64,000 bases of DNA from Chryseobacterium sp. 18061 (GTDB lineage Bacteria; Pseudomonadota; Gammaproteobacteria; Enterobacterales; Enterobacteriaceae): assembly GCA_902706205.1 (NCBI GenBank), contig CACSKA010000001.1, forward strand, positions 62,001-126,000, read 5' to 3'. Below the pieces are notes generated by a model. The model was given only the letters and a program-made list of their open reading frames with translations, was not told the DNA's origin and did no database searches. Made by a program: the position numbers and the translations under genes. Positions 26,229 to 37,611 of the stretch are shown in pieces; the stretch's first letter is position 1; each line of letters opens with the position of its first letter.

Positions 26229-27015
26229 AGTGAAAAGTAACGATAGCATCGGCAAAACGCTGCTAGTGGTGCTGGTGCTTTGTCTGGTCTGCTCGATTAT
26301 CGTAGCCGGCTCAGCGGTGGGGCTGAAGCCTCGCCAGCAAGAACAGCGCGCGCTGGATAAACAGCGCAACATTCTGGCGGTCGCCGGGCTGATGCAGCCG
26401 GAAATGAAGCAGGATGAAGTGGCCTCCATTTTTGCGGAACGTATTACCCCGCGTCTACTGGATTTGAAAAGCGGCACGCTGCTCGACAAAGATCCGGCCT
26501 CGTTTAACCAAGGGTTAGCATTGAAAGATCCGGCTCAGAGCACACAACTGGATTCCAGTGAAGATCCGGCGGGTATCAAACGCCGCAGCAACGTGGTCGA
26601 AATCTACCTGGTGAAAGACGAGCAGAAAAAAATTCAGGAAGTTGTGCTGCCAATTTACGGCAAAGGCCTGTGGTCGATGATGTACGCTTTTGTGGCGCTC
26701 GACACCGACGGACGCACCGTGAAAGGTATCACCTATTATGATCAAGGTGAAACCCCGGGCCTCGGCGGTGAAGTCGAAAACCCGAACTGGCGTCAGCAGT
26801 TCATCGGCAAAAAAGTGCTCAGTGATGACGGCATGCCAGCCCTGAAAGTAGTGAAGGGTGGCGCGCGTCAGGGTGACGAATATGCGGTGGATGGACTTTC
26901 CGGTGCTACGCTGACGTCAAACGGTGTTCAGCACAGTTTTGATTTCTGGATGGGCGAGCAGGGCTTTGGCCCGTTCCTGAAACAGATGCGTGAAGGAGGC
27001 CTGAATAATGGCTGA
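26221..27015 (+). CDS. nqrC: Na+-NQR subunit C
   Basis: This 264-residue protein has one N-terminal membrane helix ([20 protein letters not shown]) and a periplasmic domain. [12 protein letters not shown] is the covalent FMN-attachment motif. It starts with GTG at 26221, six bases after GGAGGAAG, inside the end of nqrB (8-bp overlap). An earlier in-frame ATG exists within nqrB but would add 23 residues encoded in the other gene's frame, and it has no ribosome-binding site. Confidence 0.96.
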   Translation: MAEVKSNDSIGKTLLVVLVLCLVCSIIVAGSAVGLKPRQQEQRALDKQRNILAVAGLMQPEMKQDEVASIFAERITPRLLDLKSGTLLDKDPASFNQGLALKDPAQSTQLDSSEDPAGIKRRSNVVEIYLVKDEQKKIQEVVLPIYGKGLWSMMYAFVALDTDGRTVKGITYYDQGETPGLGGEVENPNWRQQFIGKKVLSDDGMPALKVVKGGARQGDEYAVDGLSGATLTSNGVQHSFDFWMGEQGFGPFLKQMREGGLNNG

Positions 27016-27646
27016 ACTCGGTGATATGAAAGAAGTAAAACGGGTGCTGGTGGGGCCGGTTATCGCCAACAACCCGATTGCGTTGCAGGTCCTGGGCGTC
27101 TGCTCGGCGCTGGCGGTAACCACCAAACTGGAAACTGCATTCGTGATGACGCTCGCGGTGACGATGGTAACGGCGTTTTCCAGCATGTTTATCTCAATGA
27201 TCCGCCACCACATTCCGAATAGCGTGCGCATCATTGTGCAAATGGCGATCATCGCCTCGCTGGTCATTGTGGTCGATCAGCTGCTGCGGGCTTATGCGTA
27301 TGAAGTCTCCAAGCAGCTCTCGGTGTTCGTGGGCCTCATCATCACCAACTGTATCGTGATGGGCCGTGCCGAAGCGTACGCCATGAAATCGCCGCCGCTG
27401 GCGAGCTTTATGGACGGCATCGGTAACGGGCTTGGCTACGGCGCCATCCTGATAATCGTCGGTTTCCTGCGTGAGCTTATCGGCAGCGGCAAGCTGTTCG
27501 GTATCACCGTGCTGCAAACCGTGCAGAACGGCGGCTGGTATCAGCCAAACGGCCTGTTCCTGCTCGCACCAAGCGCATTTTTCATTATCGGTCTGCTTAT
27601 CTGGGCGCTGCGCAGCTGGAAGCCGGAACAGCAGGAGAAGGAGTAA
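27008..27646 (+). CDS. nqrD: Na+-NQR subunit D
   Basis: The 212-residue polytopic subunit contains [21 protein letters not shown]. Its Cys contributes with NqrE to the intramembrane iron centre. The ATG at 27008 overlaps the end of nqrC by 8 bp and follows GAAGGAGG. It is paralogous to NqrE and to the Rnf subunits of the same fold. Confidence 0.97.
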   Translation: MAELGDMKEVKRVLVGPVIANNPIALQVLGVCSALAVTTKLETAFVMTLAVTMVTAFSSMFISMIRHHIPNSVRIIVQMAIIASLVIVVDQLLRAYAYEVSKQLSVFVGLIITNCIVMGRAEAYAMKSPPLASFMDGIGNGLGYGAILIIVGFLRELIGSGKLFGITVLQTVQNGGWYQPNGLFLLAPSAFFIIGLLIWALRSWKPEQQEKE

Positions 27647-27652
27647 CCGATT

Positions 27653-28249
27653 ATGGCTCATTACATTAGTCTTTTTGTCCGCGCAGTGTTTGTTGAAAAC
27701 ATGGCGCTGGCCTTCTTCCTCGGCATGTGTACGTTCCTTGCGGTGTCGAAGAAAGTCTCTACGGCATTTGGCCTGGGCGTGGCGGTTACCGTCGTTCTCG
27801 GCATTTCGGTGCCGGTGAACAACCTTATCTACAACCTGGTTCTGCGCGACGGTGCGCTGGTGGAAGGCGTTGATCTTAGCTTCCTCAACTTCATCACCTT
27901 CATCGGGGTCATTGCAGCGTTGGTGCAAATCCTCGAGATGATCCTCGATAAGTATTTCCCGTCGCTGTACAACGCGCTGGGGATCTTCCTGCCGCTGATC
28001 GCCGTGAACTGTGCGATTTTCGGCGGCGTCTCGTTCATGGTGCAGCGCGACTATAACTTCCCTGAATCTATCGTCTACGGTTTCGGCTCCGGTATTGGCT
28101 GGATGCTGGCGATCGTCGCGATGGCCGGTATTCGCGAGAAGATGAAATATGCCAACGTGCCCGCAGGACTGCGCGGCTTAGGGATCACCTTTATCACCAC
28201 CGGACTGATGGCACTGGGCTTTATGTCATTCTCCGGCGTGCAGCTATAA
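27653..28249 (+). CDS. nqrE: Na+-NQR subunit E
   Basis: The 198-residue membrane subunit is homologous to NqrD with inverted topology. [20 protein letters not shown] provides the matching Cys of the membrane iron centre. It starts 6 bp after nqrD and is followed 11 bp later by nqrF. No anomalies are seen. Confidence 0.97.
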   Translation: MAHYISLFVRAVFVENMALAFFLGMCTFLAVSKKVSTAFGLGVAVTVVLGISVPVNNLIYNLVLRDGALVEGVDLSFLNFITFIGVIAALVQILEMILDKYFPSLYNALGIFLPLIAVNCAIFGGVSFMVQRDYNFPESIVYGFGSGIGWMLAIVAMAGIREKMKYANVPAGLRGLGITFITTGLMALGFMSFSGVQL

Positions 28250-28260
28250 GGGCGTAAGTA

Positions 28261-29484
28261 ATGGAAATTATTCTTGGCGTAGTGATGTTCACGCTGATTG
28301 TGCTGGTGCTGTCGCTGCTGATCCTGGCGGCGCGCGCGAAGCTGGTGAACTCCGGCGATGTGGTCATCGAGATCAACAACGAAGCCGACAAACAAATCCG
28401 CACACCCGCTGGCGATAAACTGCTGAATACGCTGTCCAACAACGGCATATTCGTCTCTTCGGCCTGCGGCGGTGGTGGCTCCTGTGGCCAGTGTCGGGTG
28501 ATGGTGAAAGAGGGCGGCGGCGATATCCTGCCGACCGAGCTTTCGCACATCAGCAAGCGTGAAGCGAAAGAGGGCTGCCGCCTGGCGTGCCAGGTTGCAG
28601 TTCGTCAGGACATGAAGATCGAGCTGCCGGAAGAAATCTTCGGGGTGAAAAAATGGGAGTGCGAGGTTATCTCCAACGATAACAAAGCGACTTTCATCAA
28701 AGAGCTGAAGCTGGCGATCCCTGAAGGCGAAAGCGTGCCGTTCCGCGCGGGCGGCTATATTCAGATTGAATGCCCGTCGCACAAAGTGGCGTATGCCGAT
28801 TTTGACGTGCCGGATGAGTACCGAGGCGACTGGGACAAATTCAATCTGTTCCGCTACGTTTCCGAAGTGAACGAGCCGACGCTGCGCGCGTATTCCATGG
28901 CGAACTATCCGGACGAGAAAGGCATTATTATGCTCAACGTCCGTATCGCCACGCCGCCGCCTTCCGCGCCGGACGTGCCACCGGGCATCATGTCCTCTTA
29001 CATTTGGTCGCTGAAAGCGGGCGATAAGGTGACGATTTCCGGGCCGTTTGGTGAGTTCTTCGCCAAAGACTCTGACGCGGAAATGGTATTTATCGGCGGT
29101 GGTGCGGGTATGGCACCAATGCGTTCGCACATCTTCGATCAGCTCAAGCGGCTTAGCAGCAAGCGTAAAATCAGTTTCTGGTACGGGGCGCGTTCACTGC
29201 GTGAAATGTTCTACGACGATGAGTTTGAGCAGCTGGCGCGGGAAAATCCGAACTTTACCTTCCACGTGGCGCTTTCGGATCCGCAGCCGGAAGATAACTG
29301 GACGGGGCACACCGGATTCATCCACAACGTGCTGTATGAGAACTACCTGAAGCATCATGCAGCGCCGGAAGACTGTGAGTTCTACATGTGTGGGCCTCCG
29401 GTGATGAACGCGGCGGTTATCCGCATGCTGAAAGATCTGGGCGTGGAAGATGAAAACATCATGCTTGATGATTTTGGAGGCTAA
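28261..29484 (+). CDS. nqrF: Na+-NQR subunit F, NADH-oxidising
   Basis: A 407-residue electron-input subunit: one N-terminal helix, a 2Fe-2S ferredoxin domain ([14 protein letters not shown] with the fourth Cys in GCRLACQV), then an FAD/NADH reductase domain ([34 protein letters not shown]). Electrons enter here from NADH and pass through the flavins of the other subunits. The stop overlaps the start of nqrM by one base. Confidence 0.98.
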   Translation: MEIILGVVMFTLIVLVLSLLILAARAKLVNSGDVVIEINNEADKQIRTPAGDKLLNTLSNNGIFVSSACGGGGSCGQCRVMVKEGGGDILPTELSHISKREAKEGCRLACQVAVRQDMKIELPEEIFGVKKWECEVISNDNKATFIKELKLAIPEGESVPFRAGGYIQIECPSHKVAYADFDVPDEYRGDWDKFNLFRYVSEVNEPTLRAYSMANYPDEKGIIMLNVRIATPPPSAPDVPPGIMSSYIWSLKAGDKVTISGPFGEFFAKDSDAEMVFIGGGAGMAPMRSHIFDQLKRLSSKRKISFWYGARSLREMFYDDEFEQLARENPNFTFHVALSDPQPEDNWTGHTGFIHNVLYENYLKHHAAPEDCEFYMCGPPVMNAAVIRMLKDLGVEDENIMLDDFGG

Positions 29485-29702
29485 TGATGTTAACGGTATT
29501 TCTGGCAACGTTTGCCGTGTTCCTGCTGGTGGTCCTCGGCATGTCACTCGGTTATCTGGTGAAGCGCAAAAGCATTCAGGGCAGCTGTGGCGGTATCTCG
29601 TCACTGGGGCTAGAGAAAGTCTGCGATTGCCCTGAGCCGTGCGACGCGCGTAAAAAACGTCTCGCCCGCGAGGCCCAGCGCCAGCAAAACCGCATCCTTT
29701 AG
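29484..29702 (+). CDS. nqrM: Na+-NQR maturation factor NqrM
   Basis: A 72-residue protein with one N-terminal membrane helix (VFLATFAVFLLVVLGMSLGY) and a Cys-rich tail (GSCGGISS, KVCDCPEPCD). NqrM (DUF539) is required for assembly of Na+-NQR, probably by delivering iron to the NqrD/NqrE site. The ATG at 29484 overlaps the last base of the nqrF stop codon, so the two are coupled. The in-frame second ATG at 29487 is an alternative start. Confidence 0.93.
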   Translation: MMLTVFLATFAVFLLVVLGMSLGYLVKRKSIQGSCGGISSLGLEKVCDCPEPCDARKKRLAREAQRQQNRIL

Positions 29703-29745
29703 TCCGTTAAGTAGGCCCAGCAAACGCATCGTTGCTGGACAAAAA

Positions 29746-29778
29746 TAGGCCGGGTGGCGCTTTGCTTACCCGGCCTAC
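29746..29778. repeat. REP element downstream of nqrM
   Basis: TAGGCCGGGT...ACCCGGCCTA is the standard enterobacterial REP hairpin around GGCGCTTTGCTT. It is preceded at 29711-29739 by a related GTAGGCCCAGCAA/TTGCTGG pair. It probably stabilises or ends the nqr message. Confidence 0.85.
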
Positions 29779-29811
29779 AAAACCCCACGCTTCTCATTTC
29801 TGATAATTTCA

Positions 29812-29827
29812 CTGTATACTTAACCAG
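29812..29827 (+). promoter_or_regulatory. LexA (SOS) box of dinB
   Basis: CTGTATACTTAACCAG fits CTG-N10-CAG and is almost the same as the E. coli dinB operator. It lies 19 bp upstream of the dinB ATG. Confidence 0.88.
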
Positions 29828-29846
29828 TCATTGGTGAGGACTGAGT

Positions 29847-30905
29847 ATGCGCAAAATTATCCATGTTGATATGGACTGCTTTTTTGCCGCGGTAGAGATG
29901 CGGGATAATCCAGCCCTGCGCGATATTCCCATCGCCATTGGCGGCAGCCGTGAACGCCGCGGCGTGATAAGCACCGCTAACTATCCCGCGCGTACGTTTG
30001 GTGTACGCAGCGCAATGCCAACCGGAATGGCGCTCAAACTCTGCCCGCACCTGACGCTGTTGCCCGGTCGCTTTGATGCCTACAAAGAAGCCTCGGTGCA
30101 TATTCGTGAGATTTTCTCGCGATACACTTCACTGATTGAACCTCTTTCCCTGGATGAAGCCTACCTCGACGTCACCGATAGCCTGCACTGCCAAGGGTCG
30201 GCCACGCTGATGGCGCAAGAAATCCGCCAGACCATTGATCGTGAACTGAATCTCACTGCCTCGGCGGGTGTCGCCCCGGTAAAGTTTCTCGCCAAAATCG
30301 CCTCGGATCTTAACAAGCCCAACGGCCAGTATGTGATTACGCCTGATGAAGTGCCTGCGTTTCTCAAAATGCTCTCTCTTGCCAAAATTCCCGGTGTTGG
30401 GAAAGTCTCAGCATCGAAACTCGAAGGCATGGGGCTGCGCACTTGTGAGGACGTCCAGCACGCCGACCTGGCGACGCTGCTCAAACGCTTTGGTAAATTT
30501 GGTCGGGTATTGTGGGAGCGCAGCAACGGTATTGATGAGCGCGACGTCAACAGTGAGCGTCTGCGCAAATCGATAGGCGTGGAGCGCACGCTGGCCGAGG
30601 ACATTCATGAATGGGCCGACTGTGAGGCGATAATTACCGCTCAGCTTTATCCTGAACTGGAGCGTCGACTGGCGAAGGTGAAACCTGACCTGCTGATTGC
30701 GCGTCAGGGGGTAAAACTCAAGTTTAATGATTTCCAGCAGACGACGCAGGAGCACGTCTGGCCGAAGTTGAATCAGGATGATTTGATTGCCACGGCGTAT
30801 AAAACCTGGCATGAGCGGCGCGGTGAAAGGGGCGTCCGGCTGGTGGGCTTGCACGTTACGCTGCTGGACCCGCAGCTTGAGCGGCAGTTGGTTCTGGGTT
30901 TGTAG
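29847..30905 (+). CDS. dinB: DNA polymerase IV
   Basis: A 352-residue Y-family translesion polymerase. The catalytic acidic residues are visible in [15 protein letters not shown] and [28 protein letters not shown] is the thumb helix-hairpin-helix. The C-terminus ends QLVLGL, which suits a beta-clamp-binding motif. It is SOS-controlled through the LexA box above. It is convergent with pepD and shares its terminator. Confidence 0.98.
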   Translation: MRKIIHVDMDCFFAAVEMRDNPALRDIPIAIGGSRERRGVISTANYPARTFGVRSAMPTGMALKLCPHLTLLPGRFDAYKEASVHIREIFSRYTSLIEPLSLDEAYLDVTDSLHCQGSATLMAQEIRQTIDRELNLTASAGVAPVKFLAKIASDLNKPNGQYVITPDEVPAFLKMLSLAKIPGVGKVSASKLEGMGLRTCEDVQHADLATLLKRFGKFGRVLWERSNGIDERDVNSERLRKSIGVERTLAEDIHEWADCEAIITAQLYPELERRLAKVKPDLLIARQGVKLKFNDFQQTTQEHVWPKLNQDDLIATAYKTWHERRGERGVRLVGLHVTLLDPQLERQLVLGL

Positions 30906-30923
30906 TTTTCTGAACCTATAAAA

Positions 30924-30943
30924 AAGCTTCCCGAAGGAAGCTT
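30924..30943. terminator. Shared terminator of dinB and pepD
   Basis: AAGCTTCC-CGAA-GGAAGCTT is an 8-bp stem with T-rich sequence on both outer sides (TTTTTATAGG after it on the minus strand, CTTGTTT on the plus strand). Confidence 0.85.
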
Positions 30944-30958
30944 CTTGTTTACCACGAC

Positions 30959-32416
30959 TTACTTCGCTGGAATCGCTTTCAGTAGTTCAGTCAGCAGGGT
31001 CCAGTACTGGCCCACGCTTTCAATGTGAACCTGCTCATCCGGGGAGTGTGGCCCGGTGATCGTTGGCCCAATAGAAACCATGTCCATGGTCGGGTACGGT
31101 TTTTTGAACAGACCACATTCCAGACCCGCGTGGATAACCTGGATGTTCGGTGTTTTGTCGAACAGACGCTGATAGGTTTCACGCACCAGGTGCATAACCG
31201 GAGAGTTTGCATCCGGCTGCCAGCCAGGGTAGCCGCCTTTCGGTGCAGTCTGTGCGCCGGCCATTTTACCCAGAGACTCCAGCATGCTGACCACGTAGTC
31301 TTTGCCGCTGTCAATCAGGGAACGAATCAGGCAGATGATTTCCACATTGTCGTCGTGCATGGAGACGACGCCCACGTTCAGGGAAGTTTCAACCACGCCT
31401 TTCGCCACGTCGGAGTTACGGATAACGCCGTTCGGGGTCGCATTCAGCAACTGAATGAAGCTATCGCGGGATTTTTCGCTCAGGGCGTTTTTGTCTGCGG
31501 TGACCGCTTCCAGAACCACGGTCAGGTTCTTCTCTTTTGCAGCCAGTTCGTTTTTCAGAATCGCCATGAACTCATCGGCCAGCGCTTTCAGGGTCTGCGC
31601 TTTGTCAGCCGGAACGGCTACGGTCGCGAAGGCTTCACGCGGGATAGCATTACGCAGGGTGCCGCCGTTGAAATCAACCAGACGCAGATCCAGCTCAGCC
31701 GCATGGCCTGCCAGGAAACGCGCCAGCAGTTTGTTGGCGTTGCCGAGACCCAGGTGGATATCGCCGCCGGAGTGGCCGCCTTTCAGGCCTTTCAGCGTCA
31801 GCTTGAAGCTCTGGAAGCCAGCAGGGATCGCTTCGCGAGTCAGCGGCAGGGTAGTAATGAAATCGATACCGCCCGCGCAACCCATGTAGATCTCACCTTC
31901 TTCTTCGGAGTCGGTGTTGATCAGGATATCCGCCTGCAGCCAGTTAGCTTGAAGGCCAAAGGCGCCATCCATGCCAGCTTCTTCAGTCATGGTCAGTAGC
32001 ACTTCCAGCGGGCCATGTTCGACGCTGTCGTCAGCCAGAACGGCCAATGCAGACGCCATACCGATGCCGTTATCCGCACCCAGCGTGGTGCCGCGCGCTT
32101 TAATCCACTCACCGTCGATGTACGGCTGAATCGGATCTTTGGTGAAGTCATGCACGGTGTCGTTGTTTTTCTGCGGCACCATATCGAGGTGCGCCTGCAT
32201 CACAACCGCTTTACGGTTTTCCATGCCCGCGGTGGCAGGTTTACGAATCAGGATATTACCTACCTGATCGCGTTCTGCGTGCAGACCTTTTTCCTTCGCC
32301 CAGCCCATGATGTGTTCAGCGAGCTGTTCTTCGTGATAAGAAGGGTGCGGAATGGAGCAGATTTTGGCAAAAATATCCCACAGTGGCTGCGGTGATAATT
32401 GAGACAGTTCAGACAC
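30959..32416 (-). CDS. pepD: Cytosolic non-specific dipeptidase PepD
   Basis: A 485-residue M20-family metallopeptidase, the length of the E. coli enzyme. Zinc-site segments include VVMQAHLDMVPQKN, LGADNGIGMASALA, TMTEEAGMDGAFG and IHAGLECGLF. It hydrolyses a broad range of dipeptides, including X-His. The start is the GTG at 32416, which has AAGGAG upstream; an upstream in-frame start at 32443 lacks one. It diverges from gpt. Confidence 0.97.
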   Translation of the reverse strand: MSELSQLSPQPLWDIFAKICSIPHPSYHEEQLAEHIMGWAKEKGLHAERDQVGNILIRKPATAGMENRKAVVMQAHLDMVPQKNNDTVHDFTKDPIQPYIDGEWIKARGTTLGADNGIGMASALAVLADDSVEHGPLEVLLTMTEEAGMDGAFGLQANWLQADILINTDSEEEGEIYMGCAGGIDFITTLPLTREAIPAGFQSFKLTLKGLKGGHSGGDIHLGLGNANKLLARFLAGHAAELDLRLVDFNGGTLRNAIPREAFATVAVPADKAQTLKALADEFMAILKNELAAKEKNLTVVLEAVTADKNALSEKSRDSFIQLLNATPNGVIRNSDVAKGVVETSLNVGVVSMHDDNVEIICLIRSLIDSGKDYVVSMLESLGKMAGAQTAPKGGYPGWQPDANSPVMHLVRETYQRLFDKTPNIQVIHAGLECGLFKKPYPTMDMVSIGPTITGPHSPDEQVHIESVGQYWTLLTELLKAIPAK

Positions 32417-32673
32417 GGTAAGTCTCCTTACGGCTTCCTGCAAAAGTGGCTTACAGGTAATGGGTTAGCAATGACAAACAGGCATGTGACCTGACTTGCG
32501 AGATGCCGTTGAGAATACCACTTTCTGCCTTCTCTGGTAGTACGTAGCGCGTAAAAACTCCCGGCGAGGCCGTTAAACACTGGTTTTTAGTGCGTCAGAT
32601 CTCTATAATCTCGCGCAACCTGGAATCACCCCGAACATTTTTTAAGCCGCTTTATAGGCTGGGATACAATCAC

Positions 32674-33132
32674 ATGAGCGAAAAATACATCGTTACCTGG
32701 GACATGTTGCAGATCCATGCACGCAAATTGGCCGCGCGCCTGATGCCCTCCGAACAGTGGAAAGGCATTATTGCCGTTAGCCGTGGAGGTCTGGTACCAG
32801 GCGCTCTGCTGGCCCGTGAACTGGGTATTCGTCATGTGGACACCGTCTGCATTTCCAGCTACGACCACGACAACCAGCGCGAGCTGAAAGTCCTCAAACG
32901 TGCGGAAGGCGATGGCGAAGGCTTTATCGTGATTGACGATCTGGTCGACACCGGCGGCACTGCAGTGGCTATCCGTGAAATGTACCCGAAAGCGCATTTC
33001 GTCACTATCTTCGCCAAGCCGGCTGGTCAGCCGCTGGTTGATGATTACGTGATCGATATTCCGCAGGATACCTGGATTGAACAGCCTTGGGATATGGGTG
33101 TGGCGTTTATCCCACCTATTTCAAGCCGCTAA
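32674..33132 (+). CDS. gpt: Xanthine-guanine phosphoribosyltransferase
   Basis: This 152-residue purine salvage enzyme matches E. coli Gpt in length. [20 protein letters not shown] is the PRPP-binding loop. It converts xanthine, guanine and, less well, hypoxanthine to nucleotides at the inner face of the membrane. The ATG at 32674 ([11 protein letters not shown]) is the family start; the in-frame upstream extension to 32590 is not conserved. A terminator follows at 33280. Confidence 0.97.
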   Translation: MSEKYIVTWDMLQIHARKLAARLMPSEQWKGIIAVSRGGLVPGALLARELGIRHVDTVCISSYDHDNQRELKVLKRAEGDGEGFIVIDDLVDTGGTAVAIREMYPKAHFVTIFAKPAGQPLVDDYVIDIPQDTWIEQPWDMGVAFIPPISSR

Positions 33133-33279
33133 ATATCCTTCGCCTTTCAGCCCACAGGGGCGTTGCCTGTGATTATTCACCCCAGGCACTTACTTGAGTA
33201 AGCTCTTGGGGGATTCATAATCTTGCCGCCTTCCTGTGAACTGAAATTCTCGGATATCTGATTTACTGTTCTTTTCAAT

Positions 33280-33306
33280 GCCCGGTTTACCGGGCGTTGT
33301 TCTTTT
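33280..33306 (+). terminator. Intrinsic terminator after gpt
   Basis: GCCCGGTTTACCGGGC forms a tight hairpin followed by GTTGTTCTTTTT. It lies about 150 bp after the gpt stop and about 50 bp before the frsA start, so it insulates frsA. Confidence 0.75.
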
Positions 33307-33359
33307 TAGCGCCCGGCGAGGTACAATAGACGTCATGTCGTATTCATGGAGTCTATGCG

Positions 33360-34604
33360 ATGCCAGAAGCCAATCTCAGCGAAGTCCTCTTTAAACCGCG
33401 TTTCAAGCACCCTGAAACCTCGACGCTGGTGCGTCGCTTCCATCATGGCGCCGATTCTGCGGTGCAATCCGCGCTGGACGGAAAAAACGTTCCTCACTGG
33501 TACCGGATGGTGAACCGCCTGATGTGGATCTGGCGTGGCGTCTCGCCGCAGGAAATTCTCGACGTGCAGGCGCGCATCGTGATGAGTCCTTCAGAGCGTA
33601 CCGATGACGACCTGTATGACACCGTGGTCGGCTATCGCGGAGGCAACTGGATTTACGAATGGTCGAAGCAAGCGATGCTCTGGCAGCAGAAAGCGTGTCA
33701 GGAGTCGGATGACGCGCTGAGCGGCCGCCATTGGCTGCACGCCTCTAATCTCTACAGCATCGCCGCTTATCCGCATCTGAAAGGCGATGACCTCGCTGAA
33801 CAGGCGCAGGCGCTGGCGAATCGGGCTTATGAAGAAGCCGCTCAGCGTTTGCCGGGCTCTCTGCGTGAGCTGGAGTTTAAAATACCCGGCGGCTCCCCGG
33901 TAAAGGGCTTCCTGCACATGCCCCCTGGCGAAGGCCCGTTCCCGACGGTGCTGATGTGCGGCGGGCTGGATGCGCTACAAAGCGACAACTACAGCCTGTT
34001 TGAAAAATACTTAGCCCCGCTGGGGATTGCGATGCTGACGCTGGACATGCCGTCGATAGGCTTCTCGTCCAAATGGAAGCTGACCCAGGATTCCAGCTTC
34101 CTGCACCAGCAGGTTCTGAAATCGCTGCCGAATATTCCCTGGGTCGATCACACCCGCGTAGCGGCGTTTGGTTTCCGCTTCGGGGCCAACGTGGCGGTGC
34201 GCCTGGCGTATCTTGAATCACCGCGCCTGAAAGCGGTGGCCTGTCTTGGACCCGTGGTCCACCACCTGCTCAGTGACCCGCAGCGCCAGGAAAACGTTCC
34301 GGAAATGTATCTCGATGTCCTGGCCTCGCGGTTGGGTATGCACGATGCTTCCGACGATGCGCTGCGCGTAGAACTCAATCGTTACTCACTAAAAACGCAG
34401 GGGTTACTTGGCCGTCGATGCCCAACACCGATGCTGTCGGGCTTCTGGCAAAACGACCCGTTCAGCCCAGAAGAAGAGTCGCGTTTAATCACCTCGTCAT
34501 CTGCTGATGGCAAGTTGATGCAGATCCCGTTTAAACCGGTTTATCGCAATTTTGACAAAGCGTTGAAAGAAATTGCCACCTGGATCAATCATAGACTTGG
34601 TTAA
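33360..34604 (+). CDS. frsA: Fermentation-respiration switch protein FrsA (esterase-like)
   Basis: The 414-residue alpha/beta-hydrolase-fold protein is conserved at this position beside crl. In Enterobacteriaceae FrsA binds the glucose phosphotransferase protein IIA-Glc. The hydrolase core shows [16 protein letters not shown] and [17 protein letters not shown] (nucleophile-elbow region), with the C-terminus [18 protein letters not shown]. It is monocistronic between gpt and crl. No deviations are seen. Confidence 0.96.
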   Translation: MPEANLSEVLFKPRFKHPETSTLVRRFHHGADSAVQSALDGKNVPHWYRMVNRLMWIWRGVSPQEILDVQARIVMSPSERTDDDLYDTVVGYRGGNWIYEWSKQAMLWQQKACQESDDALSGRHWLHASNLYSIAAYPHLKGDDLAEQAQALANRAYEEAAQRLPGSLRELEFKIPGGSPVKGFLHMPPGEGPFPTVLMCGGLDALQSDNYSLFEKYLAPLGIAMLTLDMPSIGFSSKWKLTQDSSFLHQQVLKSLPNIPWVDHTRVAAFGFRFGANVAVRLAYLESPRLKAVACLGPVVHHLLSDPQRQENVPEMYLDVLASRLGMHDASDDALRVELNRYSLKTQGLLGRRCPTPMLSGFWQNDPFSPEEESRLITSSSADGKLMQIPFKPVYRNFDKALKEIATWINHRLG

Positions 34605-34661
34605 TAGATTGCTAAATTCTATTGATTTGGTAAAACAGTTGCATCACTAAAGGAGACAGCA

Positions 34662-35060
34662 ATGACGTTACCGAGTGGACACCCGAAGAGTAAACTGATC
34701 AAGAAATTCACTGCCCTTGGCCCGTACATTCGGGCAGAGCAGTGTGAGGATAATCGCTTCTTTTTCGATTGCCTGGCCGTATGCGTCAATGTCAAACCGG
34801 CGCCGGAAGTCCGTGAGTTTTGGGGCTGGTGGCTGGAAATGGAAGCGCAGGAAAAGCGTTTCACTTACAGCTATCAGTTTGGCCTGTTCGATAAACACGG
34901 CAACTGGCAGGCAACGGCCATCAAAGACACTGAAGTTACCGACAGGTTGGAGCAGACTCTGCGTGATTTCCACGCCCGAGCTCGCGACTTGCTAAAAACG
35001 TTCGACCTGGCGCTCGAGCCTGCGGAAGATGTCGAACAGCCGGTGAGATTATCGGCATAA
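34662..35060 (+). CDS. crl: Sigma-S-binding activator Crl
   Basis: A 132-residue small protein that helps RpoS bind core RNA polymerase. Family-typical sequence includes [20 protein letters not shown] and [20 protein letters not shown]. It is at the usual place between frsA and phoE. The ATG at 34662 follows AAAGGAGACAGC. It is convergent with phoE, with a shared terminator. Confidence 0.97.
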   Translation: MTLPSGHPKSKLIKKFTALGPYIRAEQCEDNRFFFDCLAVCVNVKPAPEVREFWGWWLEMEAQEKRFTYSYQFGLFDKHGNWQATAIKDTEVTDRLEQTLRDFHARARDLLKTFDLALEPAEDVEQPVRLSA

Positions 35061-35081
35061 GTCATTTCGCAGAAAAAATAA

Positions 35082-35112
35082 AAAAGGCCCCTCAACGTTG
35101 GAGGGGCCTTTT
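35082..35112. terminator. Bidirectional terminator between crl and phoE
   Basis: AAAAGGCCCCTC-AACGTTG-GAGGGGCCTTTT: a 12-bp stem with A and T runs that works in both directions. Confidence 0.92.
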
Positions 35113-35124
35113 AATTTGGGGAGA

Positions 35125-36222
35125 TTAGAACTGGTACACCATACCCAGTGCAACCACATCGTCGTTATTCAGCGCGAGTTTATTATCATCGCTCAGCTGG
35201 TTGATTTTATAATCAACAAAAGCCGACATGTTTTTGTTGAAGTAATAGGTGGCTGCCACGTCGATATATTTCACCAGATCTGCATCGCCTACGCCTTCAA
35301 TATCCTTACCTTTAGACTGGACATAACCAATGGATGGGCGCAGACCGAAATCGAACTGATATTGTGCGACGAGTTCTAATGCCTGGTTTTTATTCGCGAA
35401 GCCGCTGACTTTCGTATCCACGCCGCCAATGGAAGCGCTGCCGGAGATTGGGGTCATATTGCGGGTTTCGGCATAAATGGCCGCCAGGTACACACTGTTG
35501 GCATCGTATTTAAAGCCGGTGGTCCAGGCTTCAGCGTCGGTACCTTTACCGAAGGTGCTGTCCTGCTGAGTCAGCGTACGGTTGGAGTTAGAGTAGGCGG
35601 CACCGAGGGTGAAACCGGAATCACCGAAGTCATAGCTCAGGGACGTGCCGAAGCCGTCACCGTTGGCTTTGCTGGCAGCGCGGCCATCGTTCTCGTTCTT
35701 ACCCTGGTACTGTAGTGCCAGTTTCAGGCCATCAACCAGACCGAAGAAGTTGTTGTTGCGGTAGGTCGCTAGGCCATTCGCACGGCCGGTCATGAAGTTA
35801 TCGGTTTTGACGAAGGAGTCATCACCGAACTCTGGGATCATATCCGTATACGCCGCGACGTTGTACAGGACGCCGTAGTTACGACCGTAGTCGAAAGAAC
35901 CGATATCACCAGCTTTCAGACCCGCAAAGGCCAGACGCGTTTTGGTGGTTGCCGGATCGCCTTCGACTTTGTTCGCCGCGACCTGATATTCCCACTGGCC
36001 AAAGCCAGTCAGTTGCTCGTTAATTTGAGTCTGACCTTTAAAACCCAAACGAATATAAGACTGGTCGCCGTCTACTGCGTCGTTGTCACTCATATAATGT
36101 TCAGCTTTAACTCGACCATAAAGATCAAGTTTATTACCGTCTTTATTATAAATTTCTGCGGCCTGTGCTGCTGTGGAAGACATTACGCTCAGTACCATCA
36201 ATGCTAATGTGGTCTTTTTCAT
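35125..36222 (-). CDS. phoE: Outer-membrane phosphoporin PhoE
   Basis: A 365-residue general trimeric porin with signal peptide ([23 protein letters not shown]). The family start [22 protein letters not shown] and the C-terminal ...VALGMVYQF are intact. It is slightly longer than E. coli PhoE (351), the extra length probably lying in surface loops. The position between crl and proB identifies phoE rather than ompC or ompF. Upstream Pho boxes in both orientations support induction by phosphate starvation through PhoB. Confidence 0.95.
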   Translation of the reverse strand: MKKTTLALMVLSVMSSTAAQAAEIYNKDGNKLDLYGRVKAEHYMSDNDAVDGDQSYIRLGFKGQTQINEQLTGFGQWEYQVAANKVEGDPATTKTRLAFAGLKAGDIGSFDYGRNYGVLYNVAAYTDMIPEFGDDSFVKTDNFMTGRANGLATYRNNNFFGLVDGLKLALQYQGKNENDGRAASKANGDGFGTSLSYDFGDSGFTLGAAYSNSNRTLTQQDSTFGKGTDAEAWTTGFKYDANSVYLAAIYAETRNMTPISGSASIGGVDTKVSGFANKNQALELVAQYQFDFGLRPSIGYVQSKGKDIEGVGDADLVKYIDVAATYYFNKNMSAFVDYKINQLSDDNKLALNNDDVVALGMVYQF

Positions 36223-36302
36223 TTTTAACCCTGATAAATATACGCGCTTAAATTTGGGAAATTTCCCGATTTAAAAAACAGGAAGGGTTGTAACGCGGGG
36301 AA

Positions 36303-36320
36303 ATGAAACTTTTATGACAA
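36303..36320 (-). promoter_or_regulatory. Pho box of phoE
   Basis: On the minus strand TTGTCATAAAAGTTTCAT matches the PhoB double half-site consensus (CTGTCATA-type repeat). A -10-like TACAAC follows after about 10 bp, the spacing seen in PhoB-activated promoters. Confidence 0.75.
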
Positions 36321-36357
36321 AGTAAGAATAGTTTTAAATAATTGTGTTTGGGTGTTT

Positions 36358-36375
36358 CTGTCATAAAAGTGCCAT
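36358..36375 (+). promoter_or_regulatory. Inverted upstream Pho box
   Basis: CTGTCATAAAAGTGCCAT is the best Pho-box match of the region and points toward proB. An inverted upstream Pho box that boosts phoE expression is known in E. coli, so its main target is probably still phoE. Confidence 0.75.
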
Positions 36376-36497
36376 TATCTGCCGCTACGCTTGCTGATCC
36401 CGCACAACAAAGTGCCCCGCAAGCGGCTCAGGGAGTTGGCAAGCGGCCTGAGTCCTGTTACAACGTCCTTTTCGTACACATTGAATGGCAGAGAATC

Positions 36498-37601
36498 ATG
36501 AGTGACAGTCAGACCCTGGTCATCAAACTGGGTACCAGTGTTTTAACCGGGGGATCGCGCCGCCTTAATCGCGGCCATATCGTGGAACTAGTGCGCCAGT
36601 GCGCGCAGCTACATGCCGCAGGACATCGGATTGTGATTGTGACGTCAGGGGCGATTGCCGCCGGGCGTGAACACCTCGGCTACCCGGAACTGCCTGCCAC
36701 AATCGCCTCTAAACAGCTGCTGGCTGCGGTCGGCCAAAGCCGCCTGATTCAGCTCTGGGAGCAGCTTTTCTCGATTTACGGAATTCACGTCGGCCAAATG
36801 TTATTGACCCGTGCAGACATGGAAGACAGAGAGCGTTTCCTCAACGCCCGTGACACACTGCGTGCGCTGCTCGATAACCACATCGTGCCGGTTATCAACG
36901 AGAATGACGCCGTCGCTACCGCTGAAATTAAAGTGGGCGACAACGACAACCTGTCTGCGCTGGCGGCAATCCTTGCCGGAGCCGACAAACTGCTGCTGTT
37001 GACCGACCAGCAAGGGCTGTTCACCGCCGATCCGCGCACCAATCCGCAGGCCGAACTGATTCAGGACGTTCACGGCATTGACGACGCGCTGCGCTCGATT
37101 GCCGGTGACAGCGTATCTGGCCTCGGTACTGGCGGAATGGGCACCAAATTGCAGGCGGCTGACGTCGCCTGCCGCGCTGGAATTGACACCATTATCGCCG
37201 CAGGCAGCCGCCCGGGCGTGATTGGCGATGTAATGGCAGGGGTCGCCGTCGGCACACGCTTCCACGCCCAGACCTCACCGCTCGAAACCCGCAAACGTTG
37301 GATCTTTGGTGCACCGCCAGCCGGGGAAATCACCGTGGATGAAGGCGCTGTTTGTGCAATTCTGGAAAGAGGAAGTTCATTGCTTCCAAAAGGAATTAAA
37401 AGCGTGACAGGTAACTTCTCCCGTGGTGAAGTGATCCGTATTCGTACTCTCGACGGTCGCGACATCGCTCACGGAGTTACCCGCTACAACAGCGACGCGC
37501 TGCGTCGGATTGCCGGACATCACTCGCAGCAAATCGATGCCATTCTTGGCTACGAGTACGGTCCGGTTGCCGTGCATCGCGACGACATGATTACCCGTTA
37601 A
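36498..37601 (+). CDS. proB: Glutamate 5-kinase
   Basis: A 367-residue protein, as in E. coli: an amino-acid kinase domain ([43 protein letters not shown]) followed by a C-terminal PUA domain from about residue 275. It performs the first, feedback-controlled step of proline synthesis. The ATG at 36498 gives the family N-terminus; an upstream open stretch to 36342 passes through the promoter. proA starts 10 bp downstream. Confidence 0.98.
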   Translation: MSDSQTLVIKLGTSVLTGGSRRLNRGHIVELVRQCAQLHAAGHRIVIVTSGAIAAGREHLGYPELPATIASKQLLAAVGQSRLIQLWEQLFSIYGIHVGQMLLTRADMEDRERFLNARDTLRALLDNHIVPVINENDAVATAEIKVGDNDNLSALAAILAGADKLLLLTDQQGLFTADPRTNPQAELIQDVHGIDDALRSIAGDSVSGLGTGGMGTKLQAADVACRAGIDTIIAAGSRPGVIGDVMAGVAVGTRFHAQTSPLETRKRWIFGAPPAGEITVDEGAVCAILERGSSLLPKGIKSVTGNFSRGEVIRIRTLDGRDIAHGVTRYNSDALRRIAGHHSQQIDAILGYEYGPVAVHRDDMITR

Positions 37602-37611
37602 GGAGCTTTCA

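Noticed and set aside
28075..29130. Large minus-strand frame of 351 codons opposite nqrE/nqrF
   Set aside because: It lies antisense to well-conserved nqr genes. The composition is His/Arg-rich and typical of an antisense frame in a GC-rich gene.
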